From: Deltaproteobacteria bacterium
GTDB lineage: Bacteria; Desulfobacterota; Desulfobacteria; Desulfobacterales; JAFDDL01
Length of the DNA: 6,299 nucleotides
NCBI GenBank assembly: GCA_019310865.1
Contig: JAFDDL010000228.1
Span: forward strand, 1-6,299
Reading direction: 5' to 3'
Part shown: piece by piece, positions 1 to 5,209 of the stretch
Layout: the number at the start of each line of letters is the position of its first letter
How positions within the stretch are numbered: position 1 is the stretch's first letter
Position numbers and translations under genes: made by a program
Notes under the pieces: generated by a model
The model's database searches: none
What the model saw: the letters and a program-made list of their open reading frames with translations, nothing else
Told to the model about the DNA's origin: nothing

Positions 1-45
1 GTCCAGTTGCTGGATGATTTGAGAGAATTCCAAGCATTAAACTGA
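1..45 (+). CDS. C-terminal end of an upstream gene (partial)
   Basis: Frame 1 is open from the window edge and ends at a TGA at 43-45, giving a 14-residue tail ending DLREFQALN. The composition (leucine, acidic residues, no rare codons) looks like the amphipathic end of a real protein, and the other two forward frames are less protein-like. The tail is too short to name a family. The gap to the next start codon is 51 bases. The call is an inference; the frame could be open by chance. Confidence 0.35.
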   Translation, partial: VQLLDDLREFQALN

Positions 46-83
46 ATATCACGTTAAGTTAGGCTTTTACGAACCATGTGGTT

Positions 84-89
84 AAGGAG
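84..89 (+). promoter_or_regulatory. Ribosome binding site fixing the Usp start
   Basis: AAGGAG lies seven bases before the ATG at 97. The in-frame ATG at 76 lies upstream of this site and has no comparable purine run before it. The start is therefore placed at 97, not 76. Confidence 0.75.
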
Positions 90-96
90 TGACAAA

Positions 97-567
97 ATGA
101 TCGATAGTGAGATAATTTTTAACAAAAATATTCTGTTGGCCGTAGATGAATCGGAAAACGCCCGTCGGGCGGTTATCTATGTGGGCCAGTTTCTGGCGGG
201 AAAAAAAGGCTTTAAGGTTTTAATCTTACATGTTATCCGACAACCGGAAGAAGATTACTTTCCCACTGTCAAAGACAAGGATGAATGGTTAAAGAAAAGT
301 AAATTAAACGCAGATAAATTGCTTGAGGAGTATCGTCAAATATTGATAAAGGCGGACTTTGACCCGGAAGATGTATCGGTTCGTTCCACGCTCCGTTACT
401 GTCCTTCCCTGGCGGAGTGCATTATAGCAGAAAGAGATGAAACGGAATATAGCACACTTGTTGTGGGCAGACAGGGCATTTCACGAAGCGAGGAGTTCTT
501 GTTCGGCAGTATTTCCAGTCGGATTGTCAATCATGCACGCAATTGCACGGTCTGGGTTGTTGAGTAA
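97..567 (+). CDS. Universal stress protein, UspA family, ATP-binding type
   Basis: This is a single-domain universal stress protein of 156 residues, the usual size. Such cytoplasmic, usually dimeric proteins accumulate under starvation, redox or other stress. The N-terminal strand carries the family signature ILLAVDES with Asp17, which in ATP-binding members contacts the nucleotide. The C-terminal part has the G-x2-G-x9-G-S loop: Gly124, Gly127, Gly137, Ser138, within VVGRQG and FGS. This places it in the ATP-binding (MJ0577-like) branch, not the UspA-proper branch that lacks the loop. It has no signal peptide and no membrane segment. Downstream, after 41 bases, comes the stub of an Hcp gene on the same strand, so the two may once have formed a nitrosative or redox stress unit (inference). 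I saw no convincing promoter in the 51 bases before the gene. The family call is secure; the specific stress is unknown. Confidence 0.93.
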   Translation: MIDSEIIFNKNILLAVDESENARRAVIYVGQFLAGKKGFKVLILHVIRQPEEDYFPTVKDKDEWLKKSKLNADKLLEEYRQILIKADFDPEDVSVRSTLRYCPSLAECIIAERDETEYSTLVVGRQGISRSEEFLFGSISSRIVNHARNCTVWVVE

Positions 568-608
568 GATTTGTCACCTTTATAATTCCATAGAGAAGGA
601 GGACAATC

Positions 609-683
609 ATGTTTTGTTATCAATGTCAGGAGACAGCCAAAAACGAAGGCTGTACGGTTGATAGATTGTTTGAAGCCCGGTGA
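609..683 (+). pseudogene. hcp: Truncated hybrid cluster protein (Hcp), N-terminal stub
   Basis: Translation from the ATG at 609 begins MFCYQCQETAKNEGCT, the characteristic start of hybrid cluster protein (Hcp, hydroxylamine/NO reductase). It includes three of the four closely spaced cysteines (Cys3, Cys6, Cys15) that bind the N-terminal iron-sulfur cluster in intact Hcp. The fourth cysteine, expected within the next few residues (typically VCGK), is absent: the frame runs into an unrelated tail and stops at a TGA at 681-683 after 24 codons. Intact Hcp proteins are over 500 residues long. The ribosome binding site AAGGAGG (596-602, spacing six) is perfect, so the 5' end is intact and the loss begins sharply after about codon 17. 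No further Hcp-like sequence is visible downstream. This looks like a deletion junction, not a point mutation. A functional mini-peptide is conceivable but less likely. Confidence 0.85.
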
Positions 684-703
684 AAGCACGGACACAAGCG
701 AGA

Positions 704-720
704 AACGTTACCGTAACGTT
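704..720. repeat. 17-bp odd dyad AACGTTACCGTAACGTT
   Basis: This is a perfect inverted repeat with eight-base arms (AACGTTAC/GTAACGTT) around a single central C at 712. The form is typical of a binding site for a dimeric regulator. It lies about 185-200 bases upstream of the start predicted from the sigma-54-like sequence at 878-893, a distance compatible with an enhancer-type site. The regulator is unknown and the functional reading is inference. Confidence 0.45.
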
Positions 721-804
721 ATTTTTCGCAACCTTTCTAAATAAAATAGTAAAAACCCTATTTCTCTAGGCCTCTAATTCTATCCATTTATACCGGTTGT
801 CAAT

Positions 805-837
805 CTCCCTGCATTATTTTCTTTAATTTTCAGGGAG
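805..837. repeat. Inverted repeat CTCCCTG / CAGGGAG
   Basis: Perfect seven-base arms at 805-811 and 831-837 are separated by 19 AT-rich bases. It is not followed by a T run, so it is a poor terminator. It could be a regulator site or be meaningless. Confidence 0.3.
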
Positions 838-877
838 TTAAATTATTCAATTCTAATGAACCCACAGCTGCATCAAT

Positions 878-893
878 TGGCATGAATATTGAG
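878..893 (+). promoter_or_regulatory. Candidate sigma-54 promoter upstream of the flavoenzyme unit
   Basis: The sequence TTGGCATGAATATTGAG matches the -24 half TGGCAYG fully and the -12 half TTGCW in its TTG. The GG (879-880) and the -12 G (891) have the required 12-base offset. The expected C at -12 is an A here, which weakens the call. Transcription would begin near 904, about 90 bases before the small gene at 992. Confidence 0.35.
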
Positions 894-991
894 TTAACCA
901 ATAGTAAACAGAATGAAAGAGGCTCGGCGGATAGCCGGCCACAGCAACAAGGATCACCAAAACTCAAAGTTAGCCAGGAAAGGAGGCTGCA

Positions 992-1129
992 ATGAAAGCC
1001 GGAAATTGTTGCAAAACTATGGAGGCGGAACTCACCGCCTGGAAGGCCAATGTGTATGATATTGTCCGTGCCATGGAGACACTGCCCGGCGGTGAAAGGG
1101 CGAAGATTCTCCCTAACATCCTAAAGTAA
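992..1129 (+). CDS. Small protein, 45 residues, with two adjacent cysteines
   Basis: The ATG at 992 follows AAAGGAGG (979-986, spacing five), one of the strongest ribosome binding sites in the window, so the frame is probably translated. The product starts MKAGNCCKTMEAELTAWKA and contains a likely amphipathic helix (about residues 9-30) with a vicinal Cys6-Cys7 pair. It then ends soon after a PGGERAKILPN segment. It is soluble, with no signal peptide. The stop is 17 bases before the flavoenzyme start, so the two are likely cotranscribed. I do not recognise a named domain. The style resembles small helical proteins found in sulfate reducers that I recall as being longer, so this copy may be C-terminally shortened; that is from memory and unverified. 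Confidence 0.6.
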   Translation: MKAGNCCKTMEAELTAWKANVYDIVRAMETLPGGERAKILPNILK

Positions 1130-1146
1130 ATATATGGAGGTATCCA

Positions 1147-3057
1147 ATGGAAATCATGTTTCAACCATATCAGTTGGGCAGCCTGGAACTGGCAAATCGT
1201 TTCGTGTTTCCACCAATTAAAACCGGGTATGGCATGCCCGGCGGTGTGGTAACTGAAAGACTGTTGACTTATTATCAGCAGATTGCCAAAAACGGCCCCG
1301 GAATGATCATCCTTGAGCCGGTATCGGTGACCCCCGAAGGCCGGGAGCATCCCAAACAATTATGCGTCCATCCACCGGAGAGCGTTTCGGAACTCAAAAA
1401 AATCGTCAACGTTATTCATAAGGAAAAACGGCTGGCCTGTCTTCACCTGAACCATGCCGGGGCTGCTGCCAAACCAAAGGTTACGGGCACCCCCCCCAAG
1501 GCACCCTCCGAACTTACCTGCCCGACCACCGGCGAAACATCTGAACCGCTGTCTGGTGAAGAAATTGAAACAATTCTCGCCGGTTATACATCCGCCGCCC
1601 AAAAAGCAAAAGAGGCCGGTTTTGATCTGCTGGAAATTCAGGGCGGTCATGGCTATCTGATTTCCCAATTTCTGAATAATAAAATAAATAGGCGATCCGA
1701 TCGTTTCGGACAGAATCGGTTGAGTTTTGCAGAAGATGTGCTTTCTGCTATAAAAAAAGGCACCCCCGGCATGCCCTTTATGCTCAGGATATCGGGCAGT
1801 GAAATGTCTCCGGAGTTTGGTGTTGACCGGAAAGACCTGACGCAGCTTATTGAACTGGCGCAAGAATCCGGTGCCATTGCGATTCACGTGGGAATGGGAA
1901 GTTCATGTTTTAGTCCTCCCTGGTATTTTCACCACGCCAGTCTTCCGGAAAAACCGCAAATTGAAGCACTGGCCTGGGTGCGGGAACAGACCACACTTCC
2001 CCTTATCGTTGCCGGCCGAATGGGCCGGCTTGATAAAATTGATACAGTGCTCGATCAGAACCTTGCCGATCTTGTGGCCCTCGGACGGCCTCTCATTTCC
2101 GATCCCGATCTTATTCAAAAATGGCAGGAAAGTAAGTTTGATGAGGTGAGATACTGCGGTTATTGCCTTCAGGGATGCCTCCATCGAATGAAAAGCGGTG
2201 AACCCCTCGGATGTAATTTAAATCCGGCCATCGGCCTGCCGGCTTTGGAAACGACGGCGAATCCGTTGGAAGTCCTGGTGGCAGGGGGCGGCCCGGCCGG
2301 TATGAGTGCGGCGGTTTACCTTGGTCAGCGCGGTCACCGGGTTACCCTTGTTGAAAAGGAAGGCCAACTCGGCGGACAGTTTAACCTTGCTTGGCAGGCA
2401 CCCGGCAAAAAAAGTATGAAAGAGGGCCTGGACACTTTGGGCTATTGCGCAAAGGCCAATGCCGAATCGATTATGACAGGCAGAGCGGTGGATGCTGAGC
2501 TTGTCAAAAAGATTCATCCGGACCTTCTGGTGTGGTCAGTCGGTGCCGTTCAAAATATTCCTGATATCAAGGGATTGAGCGAGCAATACACCATGAGTTC
2601 TGTCGAATACTTTGGTGGGGATAAGGAGGTACGGGGCCCTCGGATTCTTGTGATTGGGGCCGGTAGAGCAGGACTTGAAATTGCAGAAAAACTGGGTGAT
2701 GAAGGTTATGAGGTTGTTGCCACAAAACGGACCGATCCGATCGGCAGCTTTATGGAGGCAATTACCAGAAAACTGGCTCTGAAAAGAATCGCCGACCAGT
2801 CGCAGGTGACATTGATGCCCCACACCGCTGTTAAAGCTTTAAAACAGGACGGTGTCGAGGTGAATCAGGATGGCGAGATGAAAAGCCTTGCGCCGTTTCA
2901 GACCATTATTCTGGCCTCCGGCATGCGCTCCGTCCCCGGCCCGGATGAAGAGATTCAAAAACTGGTTGCAAAGGTAGAGATTATCGGAGATGCCGGGGAA
3001 GTTCAGGATATATTCAGTGCCGTAAAAAGCGGCTACGAGCTAGCTAAAAAATACTAA
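1147..3057 (+). CDS. NADH:flavin oxidoreductase, 2,4-dienoyl-CoA reductase / enoate reductase class
   Basis: This 636-residue protein has the full FadH-like layout. It has an Old Yellow Enzyme FMN-binding TIM barrel (about 1-330), a [4Fe-4S] motif C-x2-C-x3-C-x11-C (Cys337, 340, 344, 356), an FAD-type dinucleotide fold starting VAGGGPAG (378-385), and an inserted NAD(P)-type fold VIGAGRAG (502-509). Enzymes of this class pass hydride from NAD(P)H via FAD and the cluster to FMN and reduce activated C=C bonds, often in acyl-CoA esters. Tyr170 (in GGHGYL) aligns with catalytic Tyr166 of E. coli FadH. His262 (in HHASLP, compared with HEARIP) aligns with its His252. The first histidine of the OYE HGAH pair is Gln165. 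The start follows GGAGG (1136-1140, spacing six). The partner small gene lies 17 bases upstream. The substrate is not readable: dienoyl-CoA, enoates or aromatic-derived CoA esters are all possible. Residue equivalences are by eye. Confidence 0.92.
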   Translation: MEIMFQPYQLGSLELANRFVFPPIKTGYGMPGGVVTERLLTYYQQIAKNGPGMIILEPVSVTPEGREHPKQLCVHPPESVSELKKIVNVIHKEKRLACLHLNHAGAAAKPKVTGTPPKAPSELTCPTTGETSEPLSGEEIETILAGYTSAAQKAKEAGFDLLEIQGGHGYLISQFLNNKINRRSDRFGQNRLSFAEDVLSAIKKGTPGMPFMLRISGSEMSPEFGVDRKDLTQLIELAQESGAIAIHVGMGSSCFSPPWYFHHASLPEKPQIEALAWVREQTTLPLIVAGRMGRLDKIDTVLDQNLADLVALGRPLISDPDLIQKWQESKFDEVRYCGYCLQGCLHRMKSGEPLGCNLNPAIGLPALETTANPLEVLVAGGGPAGMSAAVYLGQRGHRVTLVEKEGQLGGQFNLAWQAPGKKSMKEGLDTLGYCAKANAESIMTGRAVDAELVKKIHPDLLVWSVGAVQNIPDIKGLSEQYTMSSVEYFGGDKEVRGPRILVIGAGRAGLEIAEKLGDEGYEVVATKRTDPIGSFMEAITRKLALKRIADQSQVTLMPHTAVKALKQDGVEVNQDGEMKSLAPFQTIILASGMRSVPGPDEEIQKLVAKVEIIGDAGEVQDIFSAVKSGYELAKKY

Positions 3058-3238
3058 ACAATGATGCGTTATGCAGCCCTTCAACAGATGTATCTTCACT
3101 TCGATCCGATAGGCTGCAGCGTATCCAAATGGATTTGACCGTTTATCCCCCTCACCCTGCCCTTTCCCACTGTATAGACCAGGGAGAGAGTAATTACGGA
3201 TTCCCTGCAGAAGGCCATAGGGGGAATTACCAGGTTAA
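3058..3238. other. Gene-free stretch after the flavoenzyme
   Basis: No supported gene is visible. A 25-codon frame starting at 3061 lacks a ribosome binding site. A short frame at 3178-3255 reads plausibly (SLQKAIGGITRLK) and might be a frameshifted upstream part of the remnant at 3239-3487. A C/T-rich to G/A-rich hairpin lies at 3162-3188. Confidence 0.4.
3162..3188 (+). terminator. Weak hairpin downstream of the flavoenzyme gene
   Basis: A seven-pair stem, CTTTCCC (3162-3168) with GGGAGAG (3182-3188), has one T-G wobble and a 13-base loop. It lies about 100 bases past the stop codon. No T run follows, so if it terminates transcription it is not a classical intrinsic terminator. Confidence 0.2.
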
Positions 3239-3487
3239 AACCGTCACCGGTTCTCTGAAGTATTCAAAGGCTGGGACAAGGCACTGGCCAACGAAAATTT
3301 CCCGAGACACACCGGCGGGGCCATTGTGCTGGACGGTATCGGGTACCTGGACACATACATGGCTGAACACCCGGAAGACTTTCTGGAAGATTTCGACTGG
3401 ATGGGAATTCCGATACAGCCCTATCCGGTTTCGCTGGATCGGCTCAAATCGCTACTCGCAGAGCAGGCAGAGAGATTACATACTTGA
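3239..3487 (+). pseudogene. Orphan C-terminal remnant of an unidentified protein
   Basis: From just after an in-frame stop (3236-3238) to the TGA at 3485-3487 runs an 82-codon frame that looks strongly protein-like. Segments include FSEVFKGWDKAL, GGAIVLDGIGYLDTYM, HPEDFLEDFDWMGIPIQPYP and VSLDRLKSLLAEQAERL. It shows hydrophobic strand, turn and helix alternation, with a charged amphipathic helix at the end as in a genuine C-terminus. It has no start codon near its beginning. The only internal ATG (3359) has no ribosome binding site and would cut the fold. A different frame covering the same DNA (3129-3512) is longer but rich in Trp, Arg and Ser and does not look like a protein. I could not place it in a family. 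It is best read as the 3' end of a gene whose front was deleted or frameshifted. Confidence 0.55.
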
Positions 3488-3540
3488 TTTACTGAAATAC
3501 CCGGAACGCTGATTGGCGATCCACTCCGACTGCAGCAGAA

Positions 3541-3703
3541 TCGAAAAAGAAAATGGAAACAGAGCAGTTACAAATATCAAATTTTAGAAATATTTCTGAA
3601 CTAAATTTTGCAATTTTTCTAAATTTTGCGACAAGGCGCATTACTTTTAAATATTAACAATTATAACATGTTGATATTATATACTTAATTAAAATCTCCT
3701 ATT
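3541..3703. other. AT-rich structured intergenic region upstream of the sigma-54 promoter
   Basis: There is no coding frame. Ordered elements are a perfect 12-bp palindrome AGAAATATTTCT (3586-3597), a direct repeat CTAAATTTTGC (3601-3611 and 3619-3629, period 18), the dyad at 3650-3678, and the first copy of CTTAATTAAA (3684-3693; second copy 3719-3728). The position upstream of a sigma-54 promoter suggests activator-binding or DNA-bending sequence. AT-rich DNA produces such repeats readily, so individual elements are weak. Confidence 0.45.
3650..3678. promoter_or_regulatory. Candidate activator-binding dyad
   Basis: AATATTAACA (3650-3659) and TGTTGATATT (3669-3678) form ten-base arms with one mismatch around a nine-base spacer. 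The dyad is centred about 67 bases upstream of the start predicted from the sigma-54 promoter at 3704. Enhancer-binding activators of sigma-54 usually bind dyads upstream like this, often somewhat further away. No activator gene lies in the window. Confidence 0.4.
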
Positions 3704-3720
3704 TTGGCACAGTTAATGCT
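3704..3720 (+). promoter_or_regulatory. Sigma-54 (RpoN) promoter
   Basis: TTGGCACAGTTAATGCT matches the -24 core TTGGCAC exactly. The -12 element ATGCT differs from TTGCW by one base, and GG (3706-3707) and GC (3718-3719) have the obligatory 12-base offset. Transcription should begin near 3731, giving a leader of about 96 bases before the gene at 3827. No competing sigma-70-like promoter stood out, though the AT-rich DNA makes that hard to exclude. Confidence 0.7.
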
Positions 3721-3740
3721 TAATTAAATTTCAGATAGTG

Positions 3741-3771
3741 CTAAGTGCCAAATATGAGAGTTGGCACTTAG
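3741..3771 (+). promoter_or_regulatory. Perfect 11-bp hairpin in the leader
   Basis: CTAAGTGCCAA (3741-3751) and TTGGCACTTAG (3761-3771) are exact inverted repeats around a nine-base loop. The predicted transcript would begin about ten bases before it, so the RNA would carry a stable 5'-proximal stem-loop. As DNA it could also be an operator just downstream of the start. Both arms contain the heptamer TTGGCAC or its complement, also present in the -24 box. No T run follows, so it is not an obvious terminator. Confidence 0.6.
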
Positions 3772-3811
3772 AGTGGTCACTTTAATTTATTAATCATTAT
3801 TTTAGCTCATG

Positions 3812-3819
3812 AAAAGGAG
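3812..3819 (+). promoter_or_regulatory. Ribosome binding site fixing the small-protein start
   Basis: AAAAGGAG precedes the ATG at 3827 by seven bases. The in-frame ATG at 3809 lies ahead of this site and is rejected as the start. Further ATGs at 3836 and 3845 (the product begins MEKMEKMKK) are too distant. Confidence 0.7.
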
Positions 3820-3826
3820 ATTTAAA

Positions 3827-4150
3827 ATGGAAAAAATGGAAAAAATGAAAAAATTTATGGCGTATCATTACGATCCAGATATCGATTGTAATGTGGTGCA
3901 AGCAAATTGGAGAAAATTAGCCAAGGTCGCATCGGTAACATGGATCCGGACTTATATTAATTGGGAAAAAGGTATGCGTTACTGCATATGGTTAGCCCAT
4001 AGCGAAGAGGAATTGAAAGACATTTTTAACGAGATGGATGTTAAATGGGAGACGATCGTGGAAGTCGTTGAAACTGTACCGGATCTTTGGGGTGAGAAAT
4101 GGGAAGAACACCTTGCTGCGGAAGAAGCTGCCGATACAAAGGGAAACTGA
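3827..4150 (+). CDS. Small tryptophan-rich protein, predicted ferredoxin-like fold (DUF4242-like)
   Basis: The 107-residue product has a beta-alpha-beta-beta-alpha-beta pattern by eye: KKFMAYHY, a helix through NVVQANWRKLAKVA, strands TWIRTYIN and RYCIWLAH, a helix EEELKDIFNEM, then TIVEVVETVP. The arrangement of a TWIxxY strand, a tyrosine-cysteine strand ending in a helix cap, and a final I-x-EVVE strand resembles the small DUF4242 (SCO4226-like, nickel-binding) group. This is an eye-level resemblance, not a confirmed match, and no clear metal-ligand set is visible. Seven tryptophans in 107 residues is unusual. The C-terminus is an acidic tail (EEHLAAEEAAD). It has no signal peptide and is probably cytoplasmic. 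It is the first gene after the sigma-54 promoter and lies 114 bases ahead of the diadenylate cyclase gene on the same strand, which suggests a shared transcript. Its function is unknown. Confidence 0.75.
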   Translation: MEKMEKMKKFMAYHYDPDIDCNVVQANWRKLAKVASVTWIRTYINWEKGMRYCIWLAHSEEELKDIFNEMDVKWETIVEVVETVPDLWGEKWEEHLAAEEAADTKGN

Positions 4151-4264
4151 TTCTATCCTAAAATAGCTTCTTTTGAAAAATATACGGAGCAATACAAAAA
4201 GTGAGGGACCTTTTGCGGTGATCCGGGGCAGGAAAGAAAAAGTTGAAACGATGGGAGCATAAAA

Positions 4265-4945
4265 GTGAACGGGCTAAAAAATGACTACATATTGAGTGAA
4301 GAAGAGGCGATTAAAGAACAAATGGAAGGACTTAAATCCCGGGTTACTAAGCTTCACAATGATATCAAAGGCTTGAAGCAATGCTCTCGGCTGAGCAATC
4401 TTTTACAAAAAATGTACGAAATACGGGAAGGGCTCAATCAATTGGAACAGGGACTGCTGAAGACTCATCTCAAATGCTGTATCTCTTCTAATATAAAGGT
4501 CCCGGGAGGGGTTGTCCTTGCACTTTCTAATCTGAGTGAGAAACGTCACGGTGCAATCATAGTGATGGAGAATGAAAACAACCTTGATGAACATCTTCAA
4601 GGAGGCGTCATCATTGATGCTGCTGTTGGTGCACCGATCTTAGAAAATATCTTTTATCCCGGCAGCCCACTCCATGATGGGGCAGTGATTATCCGGGATT
4701 CAAACATCCGAAAAGCAAATGTCTTGCTTCCCTTAGCCCCCCACAATTCAGATCTGGAAGCACTCTGTCTGGGGTCCAGGCATCGTGCAGCCCTTGGTCT
4801 CAGTCAGGTCTGTGATGCCCTGATAATCGTGGTCTCTGAAGAGAAGGGCTGGATATCAATAGCCCTTCAAGGCCAATTATACCCCAATTTGGGTACATTT
4901 GCTTTGCTTGAAAAACTCAAGGATAATATGGAGGGTGGAAAGTAG
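4265..4945 (+). CDS. Diadenylate cyclase (c-di-AMP synthase) with helical N-terminal domain
   Basis: This enzyme should join two ATP into cyclic di-AMP, a second messenger for osmotic, potassium and envelope control. The DAC domain fills about residues 78-220 of 226. It has the catalytic DGA motif in PLHDGAVII (Asp138-Gly139-Ala140) and the RHR motif in GSRHRAALGLSQ (Arg172-His173-Arg174), followed by IIVVSEEKGWISIAL; both active-site motifs are intact. Residues 1-70 are strongly helical and charged (SEEEAIKEQMEGLKSRVTKL and a second helix around KMYEIREGLNQLEQGLL). There is no membrane segment, unlike CdaA, and no DisA DNA-binding part. The layout is closest to CdaS of Bacillus, whose two N-terminal helices restrain the cyclase. 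The start is GTG with GGGAG (4253-4257) seven bases ahead. The neighbour upstream is the small tryptophan-rich protein, a possible partner or regulator (inference). Confidence 0.9.
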   Translation: MNGLKNDYILSEEEAIKEQMEGLKSRVTKLHNDIKGLKQCSRLSNLLQKMYEIREGLNQLEQGLLKTHLKCCISSNIKVPGGVVLALSNLSEKRHGAIIVMENENNLDEHLQGGVIIDAAVGAPILENIFYPGSPLHDGAVIIRDSNIRKANVLLPLAPHNSDLEALCLGSRHRAALGLSQVCDALIIVVSEEKGWISIALQGQLYPNLGTFALLEKLKDNMEGGK

Positions 4946-5209
4946 TTATTTTCTTGTCGGATCACCGGTCTTTCATAATCCCCACCACAATGACCTTGGG
5001 GTGGGGCCCTCCGCTAAATCCAGTACACAATGAGGATTTCATTAAGTTAAACCTTATTCTATCGCGGTTGTAACAACGTGGATGCAAATAGAAAATTAAA
5101 ACACATGAAACTGCTGTTAATTGACGGTTTCCCCCGCGGGGACAGCTAAATCTTACCATACGAGTATGGGTGGACCTATCGAGATCGATGGTGAAATTGT
5201 ACGAGTGTA
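4946..5209. other. Convergent intergenic region
   Basis: This lies between the 3' ends of the diadenylate cyclase (+) and the crotonase-like gene (-). It contains a GC hairpin (4980-5006), a perfect palindrome CCCCGCGGGG (5132-5141) and short open frames on both strands without ribosome binding sites. No recognisable gene or RNA is seen. Confidence 0.5.
4980..5006 (+). terminator. Hairpin between convergent genes, possible terminator
   Basis: CCCCACC (4980-4986) and GGTGGGG (5000-5006) form a seven-pair GC-rich stem with a 13-base loop, 35 bases past the cyclase stop codon. There is no T run on either side, so efficient intrinsic termination is doubtful. Confidence 0.3.

Larger units (their letters stand above)
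684..991. other. Gene-free stretch with dyads
   Basis: No convincing coding frame is visible in these 308 bases on either strand. The stretch holds an odd dyad at 704-720, a small AAATAG/CTATTT inverted repeat at 744-763, a CTCCCTG...CAGGGAG inverted repeat at 805-837 and a sigma-54-like sequence at 878-893. It is more AT-rich than the flanking genes. It probably contains the junction where most of the Hcp gene was lost, plus the promoter region for the downstream unit. Confidence 0.5.

Noticed and set aside
437..661. Open + strand frame overlapping the Usp end and the Hcp stub
   Set aside because: It is out of frame with two clearly supported reading frames, has no ribosome binding site, and its product shows no protein-like pattern.
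970..2823. Several open - strand frames opposite the flavoenzyme gene
   Set aside because: The + strand gene has full domain and motif support. The opposite frames have erratic composition and are expected shadows.
3061..3138. 25-codon frame directly after the flavoenzyme stop
   Set aside because: No ribosome binding site and no recognisable features; too short to support.
3129..3512. 127-codon + strand frame
   Set aside because: The product is rich in Trp, Arg, Ser and Thr with no ordered pattern. The frame shifted relative to it (3239-3487) is clearly more protein-like.
3741..3771. The hairpin as an intrinsic terminator for the upstream remnant
   Set aside because: It is not followed by a T run (next bases AGTGGTCAC) and sits downstream of a good promoter, so a leader or operator role fits better.
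3761..3777. Second sigma-54 promoter at the right hairpin arm (TTGGCAC)
   Set aside because: The position 12 bases after GG reads GG instead of GC and the -12 element is otherwise poor. The - strand copy also lacks a -12 element.
5105..5149. Short + strand frame MKLLLIDGFPRGDS
   Set aside because: The start looks protein-like, but it has only 14 codons and no ribosome binding site; a chance occurrence or tiny remnant cannot be told apart.
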